Positions 35,401 through 44,241 of a stretch of DNA of 64,000 nucleotides are shown in pieces (positions within the stretch are counted from its first letter, which is position 1; the number at the start of each line of letters is the position of its first letter). Both the position numbers and the translations under genes were made by a program. The notes beneath the pieces are model-generated. The model was not told where the DNA came from. It searched no databases and worked only from the letters and a program-made list of their open reading frames with translations. The DNA comes from Diphasiastrum complanatum (lineage: Eukaryota; Streptophyta; Lycopodiopsida; Lycopodiales; Lycopodiaceae). Location: positions 49,943,027 through 50,007,026 of the forward strand of contig CM055099.1 in NCBI GenBank assembly GCA_029204225.1, read 5' to 3'.

Positions 35401-36167
35401 GCTTCTCCCTCCTAATCAAAGCTAATTCTAACTATGGTTAATCTGTGAATGCAAGAAAAAATTTACTGGCGGTTCTTCCTGTCTTCCATATATGTGCCTT
35501 GGAAATTCCTTCAACTCTCCAATGAGACTTGCTAGTCATAATCTTTTGCAAAACATCATTGTTAAAAACTAAAATTTTGGATATCATGTCCATATTAGGA
35601 GTAAAGCTACATAACTGTTTCTTCGTTCTTATGCAGGGTATGTTCATGCTGGTTTGTGGGTTCTTCCGTTTATTACGCAACTTGCCAAAGCCAGTATGGC
35701 GTTATCCTATGTCCTACATAAGCTTTCACACCTACACCATACAGGTAATTCTCGTCTAGCTACAAAACTTTACGTAAAACAAACAATCTCAATACAAACA
35801 ATCCGAACTAACGACTCGTACGATCTCAAATCATGTCGCTTTATCTTCTTCCACAACTCTACACACCTAATTTGCAGTGACATGTTGGAGGTTTTGGATT
35901 GTATTGCAGGGTATGTTTCAAAATGACTTTTTAGGCTTGGATTTCCAGAACCAGAATCCAAATCTTCCCAGGATCCAAGGAGAGTTCATCCTCACGCACA
36001 CATATGGAGTAGATTTAGGTCGTTCTAAGACACTCAATCTGGTAGTGCTGTTCGGGATGGTGATTGCATACTCGCTTCTCTTCTTTGCGATGATCAAAGC
36101 TCGAGATAATGTGTCTTGGAAAGCTCTACTCAGAAAATTACGTAATTTGCGTCAGAAAATCAAGTAA
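29412..36167 (+). CDS. ABCG half-transporter, ABCG11/12/15 clade (cuticular lipid export type)
   Basis: Eleven exons: 29412-29700, 30143-30222, 32880-33169, 33302-33473, 33642-33749, 33890-34024, 34149-34343, 34552-34638, 34740-35012, 35637-35744 and 35910-36167 (TAA). Their sum is 1995 nt, a 664-residue protein, with no frame break. The ATP-binding domain comes first: Walker [10 protein letters not shown] (residues 82-90), Q-loop Gln128, signature VSGGEKRR (188-195), Walker [13 protein letters not shown] (208-219), H-loop His245. The membrane domain of about six helices fills the C-terminal half, with [32 protein letters not shown] and [18 protein letters not shown], all hallmarks of this clade. 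Relatives dimerise in the plasma membrane and export cuticular wax, cutin or sporopollenin precursors; the substrate here is unknown. ATG 29412 was chosen because the in-frame ATG at 29217 adds a poorly conserved, leader-like stretch. Intron 2 is 2.66 kb. Confidence 0.95.
30223..32639. other. ABCG intron 2, no inserted gene recognised
   Basis: AT-rich intron with short reiterated motifs such as ACCTTTCAAAT and CATGACATG around 31500-31900. No transposon protein, RNA gene or long open frame was found. Confidence 0.5.
32640..32825 (+). repeat. Minisatellite of about 55 bp, three units, close to an ABCG splice acceptor
   Basis: Units share CATGTGTCC(C/T)ATATC(A/T)ATGCTCAC and GTTCTTAATCAATC. 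The last unit ends about 55 bp before the exon 3 acceptor at 32878-32879. It is intronic and non-coding. Confidence 0.85.
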
Positions 36168-36174
36168 TTTGCGT

Positions 36175-36335
36175 CACTGCTGTAGAAACCTGTTTTGGGT
36201 TGTCCTTAAAAAAAAAAAAACCTGCAATTTATATGCTTGTATAAAAAGTCGTCAACCCATTTTATGATGACGGTTTTTGAGAAAATTTGTCGGTTCTATT
36301 CTTATAGTTTGCCGATTTTCTTGAGCAATGATTTG
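36175..36335 (+). repeat. ABCG 3'-flank block, partner of the upstream copy
   Basis: Follows the ABCG stop codon within 10 bp and so probably belongs to its 3' untranslated region. It matches 28630-28835 in order of motifs. A 17-bp GATGAAGTGCACCAATA tandem pair follows at about 36343-36377. Confidence 0.5.
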
Positions 36336-37229
36336 CACTGTGGATGAAGTGCACCAATAGATGAAGTGCACCAATAGACATATATTTGAATCCAATTTAT
36401 TCGAGCATCTTCAAATTTTGTTCGAGGCTACATCATTCAAATTTTAAATTGTTTAAGTCTTGTTCAAACTTTATTCAAACTTTTTGAACTCTCTCTAGTA
36501 GGCTTGAAACATGTCTAAAATTTGTGCAATGATATCTTAATTAAATAATTTGAACTTCTTTGTCATAGACTGCTTATTACACAATTCAAGGATTATTGAA
36601 GTATAAGAGATGTCGTTCCCCAAAGAGAACACACCAGAGTGAAAATCAGTCATTATAGTGAAAATAAGGATATAACAGTGAAGTACAGTTGGACTGCGGA
36701 GTGGAAATAAGACAGCCAGTAACGCCAGTGATGGGAGTAAGTAATCAATCAGCCTAAAGATAAAAATGATAGTTCCAAGACATCAGGATCTGACATGAAC
36801 CGATATTGTCACGAAATGATTAGACAATCAAATACGCAGATACCCTGCTCTGTTATGATTTCCCATGTTGATCTAAATGAAAGATATGCTGCAAGTGCTT
36901 GGAAAGAGATGTTGAAGTCGCTGCTATTTTTTATGGAAACTGCCACGACTTTGCCCTCTGAAATGTGCTTTAAGTTGGTGAACCAAGGCCCGTTGAAAAT
37001 GCGTTGACTATGGAAAAGTGCCGCCCTAAGTGCTTAAGGATTCCAAGGTAGGTCGAAATAGTAGAAGGTTGGAAATGGAAAATCGATATAAGATTGGATC
37101 GAACATGATCGAATGGAGATATAGCCAGATCGATTTGACAGGGTCACGACTACTAACAAGGTCGTAACATTTCTGCAGATCAAATTTGCTGCCAATCGAT
37201 TTAGTATCCACTTTCTGAGAATCGATTTT

Positions 37230-37920
37230 GTGTCACGTTAGGTCTGGTCCTTGTGAATCGAGATTTTTGGATCGATTCGAGGTTGCTACAACAAAATAAC
37301 AGTGGCTCAATCTATACAAGTATCCATGTCTCTTTTTGAGTGCAAGGATCTTATTCGTCTTATCAACAATTCTGCATTGATAAGATTTGAACTCTATTCT
37401 ATGTTTTGAATCAGCAATTCTGCTGATAGAAAGTAAACTTGTAAACAAATTAGGTACATAAAGAACTTTGGGGAGTAGTTTGTATTGATCATTCTGAAAT
37501 CCTAATCTTATAGTGCCTTCACCTTCGATAGCATGTGTTGCAGAGGTGAACATGCATTTTGGTATTGTAAGGCATATAGGACTGAAAATAGCTGATATGA
37601 CTAGTAATGTGTTGAATGGCTCCGAAAGATAAAATCAAACACATTTATTTTGTGATTTTTGATGATTGATCATGAATGAATCTTCATCCACATATTGACT
37701 AGGGGTATGAGATGTTTCTGCACCTACATTCACTTGCTGATTTGACTGTTTCCTATTGTTGTTTTTAGTTTTTAGTATCTTGCAATCTTGAATCTTATGA
37801 TTGGTGTGCTTGCAGTACTTATATAACATCTTCATTTTTGTATGTGGATTTGATGACTGCTCTTGACTCTGGATCCTGGCTTCAAATTTGATTTGATCCT
37901 CAGATTATTCAACAAAGGTA
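37230..37920 (-). pseudogene. Copia gag/protease/pre-integrase fragment, reverse strand
   Basis: Reading downward from 37920: a gag end (FEARIQSQEQSSN), then a zinc-knuckle-like LYKYCKHTNHKIQDC in which the first cysteine is Tyr, then an acidic/polar linker. After a break, 37553-37233 reads GEGTIRLGFQNDQYKLLPKV and LYVPNLFTSLLSISRIAD, typical of the protease/pre-integrase boundary of plant copia elements. Integrase and reverse transcriptase are absent. It lies against a plus-strand gag of another element, so one truncated the other. Confidence 0.75.
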
Positions 37921-38430
37921 TTCTAAGTTTGGTTATAAAAAAAGTCCTCAATGGAAGGCACCAGATGGTAAAGTCCATAGCCTTGGATTTCCAGAACCAT
38001 TAGCTTTACCAGGCCCTCCAAGTCAACAAGCTCCTCATGCAAATATGATGGAGCCAGAAGCAACAAGTAGCCAAGAGCATTGGAATTACAATACAGAACA
38101 AGACACTAGGCATCCGGAGCAATATGTTATCTATGGTGTTGCACAACAACAATAGTCTAGACAATGGGCTCGAGCGGCATTTGGTTGCTTTGGATGTGGA
38201 GAAAATCATAGACTATTGTAGAATGTCCATATAAAGACAAATTTAATCCCTTCTATCGAGAATATAGATATGGACATTGCTACAAAGATTGTCCAACTAG
38301 ACCAAAACCACCACCAATAACTGCTCCATTGAACATGAAACCAAGGCAAGCAGTTAGTTTTGTAACAAGAAAGGCCATTGAACCATCTGCACCAGTTATG
38401 CTTGTCATAAGAGTTTAGAAATAGAAAGAA
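37912..38430 (+). pseudogene. Gypsy-like gag fragment with double zinc motif
   Basis: Frames broken by single stops read YKKSPQWKAPDGKVHSLGFP, then CFGCGENHRLL-stop-C (a CCHC knuckle), then a second Cys/His cluster YGHCYKDCPTRP. The same layout of one knuckle plus a spaced CxxC…HxxxxC occurs in the reverse-strand gypsy element at 46558, suggesting related families. Function lost. Confidence 0.55.
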
Positions 38431-38739
38431 GATTTTGCTGAACCAACACTTGCAGTTACTGATCTACCTACCGCATAAGGGGTCTATCAAATTTCAACTC
38501 TGAGAAGAAGAAATATCACAACATGAGGCAGTGGATCAAAGACTTGCAAGAGAAAGAAGCCTTTCGCTACATTTGAATTTACCATTATTAATATTGCTCA
38601 TTATTACACGTTTTTCTTATATTTTTTTTGGCAATCCTCATGATTAGAGGGGATTTTTAATTGTTCTTGATTGTTGTTGCACTTCTTTTTGTAGGATGAT
38701 GATTCACATTCACTTGACCATCGAAGAATTCAAATAGAC

Positions 38740-39620
38740 GTTGCCATGCAATCATCAAGATTCAGATGTGAAAGTGCACAAGTGCCACTATTGTCTCCAC
38801 ATGTATATGTGGACTTGCACCAAAATATGTCTCAAGGAGACATAGTACATGAGGATATGTCATTTCTAATGCATAATCGTAAAGGCGGCATGGATGACAT
38901 GATGAATGAATTCTTCACAAACCCACCTAAAGCCACATGGACGAGGAAAGAAGACATGATGCGTGGCTTGGCATCCACTCCTTTGTACGAGGGTGCGCAA
39001 ATGTCAAAGTTGCAAGCTTGCATATTACTTCTGAACTTGCAAACTAAGTACTGGTGGTTAGATGCGAGTATCACTGAGTTGTTTAGGTGATCTTGCCTTT
39101 TGGTATATAAAACCCAAATTTCATTTTCTATTTCATGTGTTGTGTGAAAATATAACTAATTATAGGAATATTTTGTGATAGTTTGCTTAGAAAAATATTG
39201 CCAAACAATTGCATCCTATATCAAGACGAGTTTGAGGAGGCAAGCACATGTTCACGTTGTTATAGATAAGATCTATAGGGAGACACCATATCCACCAAAG
39301 TGGTAAGGCATTTTCCCATCATTACCAGGATACGTCTATGTTCAAGTGCAAGTCCATAGCAGATCTTATGACATGACATTTGAGCAATCATTGTTGCTAA
39401 TTTTCCATCATGGAAGCATGTGGACGTGACCTAGCATGAGTTTAGGGATGACCCTTGACATTCTCATTTGGGTTTTGGTGATGAATGGTGTGAATCCATT
39501 CAGATTGTGCTCCACATCATGGTCGACTTGGCTGATTGTGTTGGATTATTCTCCTGATGATCGACTAATCGTTTTTAATCTTCATCCACTACATTACCCA
39601 GCTCTGCAGTTTTATGCGTG
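38740..39620 (+). pseudogene. CACTA (En/Spm) TNP2-type transposase fragment
   Basis: 38746-39090 reads STPLYEGAQMSKLQACILLL and YWWLDASITELF, matching the conserved TNP2 block (PLYxGxxxSKLxxLxxLxxLK…W…SF). Displaced-frame pieces follow: LPNNCILYQDEFEEASTCSRC (about 39195-39265) and NPFRLCSTSWSTWLIVL (about 39490-39545), the counterparts of the next two TNP2 blocks. Several frame breaks and stops make it inactive. Terminal CACTA repeats were not found. Confidence 0.7.
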
Positions 39621-39689
39621 TTTCTACACAATCTGCAAAAGTACATGAAAATCGCTCATAGATGGATTCCACAAGTAAATATCTAGAAA

Positions 39690-40340
39690 GTACTAACTGG
39701 AGGGATGCCAACTCACTATGGCCAACTGGCCATTATGATCTACGGCCTAATCAGCTGTCCTACTGGACATCCGGTATCTGCTTAGCATAAATAGTTGATC
39801 ATACTTTTACATTTCAATTCAAGCAATTTATTCATGCAATACATTGAAGTAGAATTTAACAACTCTCTCAAGCTTTCAAGCTTGAATACTCTTGAGCATT
39901 CTAGCTCAGTTCTTAAGAGTTCATTTAGAGTTTTGTTATTAGCACTTACTGCTTATTAGCGAAAGTGCAAATCAGATAGAGTTCTCAGAGATAGCTTAGA
40001 GTATGCGATTTCTATCCGCAATTGTCTTGTGCTCATCGTTATCTGTTTTGTTGAATCAATCTATCCTTTATTGCATTAGAATCTCTGTGATCTCATATTG
40101 CTTTTGTTTGATAATTCAATTCTTCACTGTTTGGCTATGTAATCACTTTAGCTCTGATGATTTCAAAGTTAGTTGCTAAAAGATTGAACATGACTTTTAT
40201 CATTATGTTTTGTTCAATATTGATAGGCGTAGTCATGCATTAGGAAAGCAGACTCATTCCATTTTGCTCAATAAGTTGTTCACAAGCTTCGAATTTTCAT
40301 TATTGCATTATCACGTCTTTCCAACATGGTATTAGAGCTC
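39690..40340 (+). mobile_element. Copia LTR 3' part with primer-binding site
   Basis: The LTR ends at TCTTTCCAACA (40326), followed at once by TGGTATTAGAGCTC (40327-40340), a one-mismatch initiator-Met primer site. The last 250 bp resemble the end of the LTR at 58839-60158 (GATAGGCGTAGTCATGCAT shared). The 5' boundary is uncertain. Confidence 0.75.
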
Positions 40341-40552
40341 TAATATATAATATCATAGTGTACCTTTATGACATCAAAGCGATCTGTTATACTAGGGCTC
40401 TAATATCTGATATCTCTCGCAATATCAAATCGATATCATATTTTTCAATTTGTGGTATCAAATTTCAGTATTAGATAGTTGATTTCCAATTGTAGCACAT
40501 CACGATATCTCTCTCTTAACGTCATCAATATATCGACAGACTAAAGTTCTAG

Positions 40553-40683
40553 ATGAATTCTCAGAGTAAAGCCGATCTTATCGGAGACAAGCTGAATGGA
40601 TCCAATTACTACTTGTGAAAATTTATGATGAAAACTTTGCTAATTGCCAATGAGTTGTGGGATGTTGTCACAGGTACAGAAGA
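40553..40683 (+). pseudogene. Copia gag start, cut by the reverse gypsy element
   Basis: After the primer site a gag begins with MNSQSKADLIGDKLNGSNYY, a stop codon, then MKTLLIANELWDVVTGTEE. Homology ends near 40676-40683, where the antisense reading switches to the unknown ORF of the reverse-strand element. The rest of this copia element is not found on the far side. Confidence 0.7.
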
Positions 40684-42588
40684 GGCTTCTCGTTCTTGCA
40701 TTAGCCTTACATGTTTCTCCATCTGAATGGCTGAGGCCTGTGGGGCCCAGAATTGAATGTCCTCGGACTTGACTAGAGGTGCATCGACTATCATTGCACC
40801 CGATGATCCGTCTTGTACTTGGTCGATTTGGACCATCTGGTGCTTCAGTTGTTGCTGGACCTCTTCCAGAGTGGATTTCTGCTCGGCCATCACGGATCTG
40901 GTTTCTACTGTCTCTTTTTCTTTCTCCTTGGCCAGCCTTTGATATTGCACAATTTCTTGGTCTTGATGTTGGACCTTGCTCTCGAGCACTTGATACTGAC
41001 TCACCAACCAATGCATGTGGTAGCTTGTTTCGGATAGGCCTATCATCGAGCGCTTGGCTGCTTCAGTGAGCTTTTCAGGGTTAGTGAGAGTTGGGTACTG
41101 ATCTGGAGTGTGAGATGGTGAGGTTAAACCAAAAAATAGGCGTTGTGTTCGAGCTGAAGATGGAGGTGGAGGTGGAGGTAATGGAGGGATGATGTTAGTA
41201 ACTGTTGTGGTGGTGGTGGTGGTTAGTGGAGGGGTCAGAGTTCTTCCTGGCTGCTTCTCCTTCTCTGGCTCGTTGTCGCTTATTTCCATCAGGTCCGCAA
41301 CATCAAAATATTGCGATGTGTCCAATGTGTGGACTTGCTGGGCTTGTGGTTGTTGAGCTGCTTCCGTGACCTGGGGACTGGATATCCCCACTCCTCCCCC
41401 TCCCAAATCTTGTGTCGCTGGTGATGTTGTTGGCGTTGGCGTGGTAATCAATGTGGGTGGGGTGGTGACTTCGTCTGGTGGAGTAGCAGGGTGTGAGGTG
41501 GTCATATGTTGGGCTGCTACTGATGTCGTTGCTCCATCACCCCCATCAATGACATGTGAGGGTGACGAGTGCTGCTGTGCCGTGGATGAGCTGCCATCAT
41601 CTGAGGTGGAACTATCTGAAGCTGATCCCACTGGTGATGTGCTCTCAGCTTGAAGCTTCTTTTGCATTCTTTGTTGCCATGTGTTAGGCAACTGGGCCTT
41701 GGGGGTATCGACTTCTTGAGCTTCGGATGTTGCAGTTGCTTGTGGATCTGGTTGTGGGCTTGTTTGCCTCCGTACTAGTGGGAGTATACTTGTGTTGACC
41801 CTTTTAGGTTGGGATCCCGATGGGGAGGTAGTTCTTGATCGTGCACGCTTGGACTTTTTGGACTCAATGGGGATGTCCCATGCCTTGTCTACAAGCTACA
41901 GGTGTTGTAGAAGCTTTGGCCCGTTCTATACTTGGTGAAGAGTAATGTCTGTCATAAGATATCCCAATATTGTGAGGGACTTCTTGTTCTTAAGGCACTC
42001 ATGTAGGCAATTCAAAGCAAACTGTGCCCAATCATAGAGATTCTGGGCATGCAGTCGTAAATCTGCCATCATGTGAAACAGGGATATGGGTACCCTCAGC
42101 ACTTTCGTTCATGGTTTTTGTGTGCATTTGGTGAGATAGGCACATGCTGCTTGGAGCTGCTGGTCATTGATGGCTTCGACTATGTACCCATCCTTGTTCT
42201 TCCACTTGGTCACAGAGGGATCAATGTATTTGAAGTATGTCGTTTGCTCTATCTTTTGGAGTGTCCTTGATACCGGATATGGTCCTCGCGGGAACCCATA
42301 AGGTTGCAAATCGGCTGCCGCAAACGATACGTTATAAACATAGTTCCTAATAGGTAGAACTATGATTTGGCAGGACTTGGCTGTTGCATGATAGTTGGCA
42401 TAGGCCATGTGTACCAGGTACGGGCTTTGATAACCTGTTAGGACAGGGATCTGGAATTCAATTTCCTTGAAGAAGGACTCCGCCTGCTGGTACCATGTCT
42501 GCATCTCTATAAGATCTAACTTGTACAATTGGATGTCGAGCTTACTTGCTTCGGGATCTCTAGAATTGGAACTGGGATTGGACGACAT
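40684..42588 (-). pseudogene. Long extra ORF of the gypsy region, unrecognised, three in-frame stops
   Basis: From the minus-strand ATG at 42588 one frame runs about 635 codons to the junction with copia gag, interrupted at 42109-42111 (TGA), 41926-41928 (TAG) and 41896-41898 (TAG). Part 1 (to about 41900) is a folded-looking domain with MQTWYQQAESFFKEI, FPRGPYPVSRTLQKIEQ and YDWAQFALNCLHE. Part 2 is basic, then Ser/Thr/Pro-rich with a Pro run near 41165. Part 3 (about 41030-40830) is a coiled coil (VQHQDQEIVQYQRLAKEKEK). It lies 3' of pol on the same strand, where env-like or accessory ORFs occur in some plant gypsy lineages. It matches no Gag, Pol or Env motif I know. All three stops are one C-to-T step from CGA or CAG. 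Confidence 0.6.
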
Positions 42589-42659
42589 GGTGGAGAAATG
42601 AAAAAATAAAGGTTCTGAAAAAACTGGTTCGGTTGAGAGTGCAAACAGTGTGAAGGCCT

Positions 42660-42860
42660 TCGGTTGAGATTTGGTGGGTTGGCGTCGGTTGAGATTTGAA
42701 GGATTGGTTTTGGTTGAGATTTGAAAGACAGTGTCGGTCAAGATTGATGGACGTGCTCCGGTTGAGATGGAAAGAGTGGTTTTGATCGAGTGTGAAGGAC
42801 TGGCTTCGGTCGAGTCTGAAGGACTGGCGTCGGTAGAGTCTGAAGGAAAAAAATGACGGT
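42660..42860 (+). repeat. Diverged GGTTGAGATTTG minisatellite
   Basis: About nine irregular units around (C/T)GGTTGAGATTTGAAGGA, upstream of the extra ORF on the minus strand. It is clearly related to the tighter array at 43525-43850. Confidence 0.7.
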
Positions 42861-43524
42861 GTAGAAGGATTTGGAATATGTGTGGAGAGGGATGTACGAT
42901 GCTGTATGAAAAAGGGTTGTGAAAGATGGAGGGTTTGGAATGAAAAGTGTGTGGAAGTGGGTTGTGTTGGACAAAACCGTGTGGTGTGGGTGGCAAATGA
43001 AATATGATATAAAAAGGTGGGCACAGAATGAGGTGGGACTAAGAAGGATAAAAAGTGGAATATCACAAAGTGGAGGTGTTTGTCAAGGATGGTGATTTTG
43101 TGAAGGTGGATATGTGCGAGTAATGGACTGGGCGGAAAACAAACGTTTTGTGATCTTGATTTTGATGATGTTCAATAGTGTAACAGGAGCATGATGGGTG
43201 CTCGCGTGACACTACCCCTCAGCATGCGAAGACTCGTAATATGATGTATTCTGCCGGCGACGTTAGTTTGTAAGGTTTTAGTGATGGTGCTCGCAATGGA
43301 ATGGTAACAATGGTGGTTGATAGTCTGTAAAGATGGTGTGAAGACGATAACAGAAGGATTGAACAGCTGAGCGCCAGGATCAGTCACAGGAGCAAGGAAA
43401 TCGCCAGTAGATCGTCGCCAGAATACGCTAGAGTTCGCACTTCGCTGAGGTGCAAATCTATGGACGCCGTCTTCTGGTGGTGAGCGAGATGGGACGTGCC
43501 AGTTTGTGAAATTTGAATTTAGGT

Positions 43525-43850
43525 CCTCCGGTCGAGATTTGACAGAAATGCTCCGGTTGAGATTCGAGAGAAGTGCTCCGGTTGAGATTTGACTGAAATA
43601 CTTCGGTTGAGATTTGAGCTGAGTGCTCCGGTTGAGATTTGAGCTGAGTGCTCCGGTTGAGATTTGAGCTGAGTGCTCCGATTGAGATTTGAGTTGAGTG
43701 CTCCGGTTGAGATTTGAGCTGATCTCGTCGGTTGAGATTTGAGCTGAGTGCTCCGGTTGATATTTGAGCTGATCCCGTCGGTTGAGATTTGAGCTGAGTG
43801 CTCCAGTTGAGATTTGAGCTGATCCCTTTGGTTGAGATTTGGCAAAACCT
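43525..43850 (+). repeat. 25-bp minisatellite open in three minus-strand frames
   Basis: About twelve units of CTCCGGTTGAGATTTGAGCT(GAGTG). A 25-bp period shifts frame each unit, so the minus strand encodes a 25-residue protein repeat (HSAQISTG, ALSSNLNR and STQLKSQPE in turn) with no stop in any phase. It lies between the end of gypsy pol (44242) and the extra ORF. Confidence 0.85.
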
Positions 43851-44241
43851 CAATATGAAAGAATGGATCTGTTTTATGCAAGTGAAGAACTTCAGGAAAA
43901 AATATGATTGTGGCCCAGAGTAGAAGTTCTTCTGAAAAAAAGATGTATCTCCAAGAATGTTTGTATGTCTGAGATACCAGTCAGACAGTGATGAGGAGGC
44001 TAAAGTGTGAGAATTAGGTCCTATGGTGTAGCCTGGCATTTGTTGATCTAAAACATCCATGATCCATGAGTATGTACAGGAAAAAGGAAATTCATAAAAA
44101 GTACATAAGTAACTGTATGAAGTATAAACAAGGAACGAGGTGAACAATAGGCATGCAAAACGAGAATTACAAGCAAGGAATGAAAATAAAAAATAATAAT
44201 AAAATAAATAAAAATGCAGAATATATACTAGGGAAAAGATG

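Noticed and set aside
36795-37007. A 70-codon frame after ABCG as a small gene
   Set aside because: It shows no recognisable motif, no promoter and no splice context, and the length is within chance; left unannotated.
40609-40683. C-terminal end of the unknown reverse ORF
   Set aside because: These last residues are the antisense of copia gag, so the true element boundary lies near 40676-40683 and the tail is not part of the protein.
43525-43850. CRISPR-like array
   Set aside because: Units are contiguous with no unique spacers and sit in a plant retroelement; it is a minisatellite.
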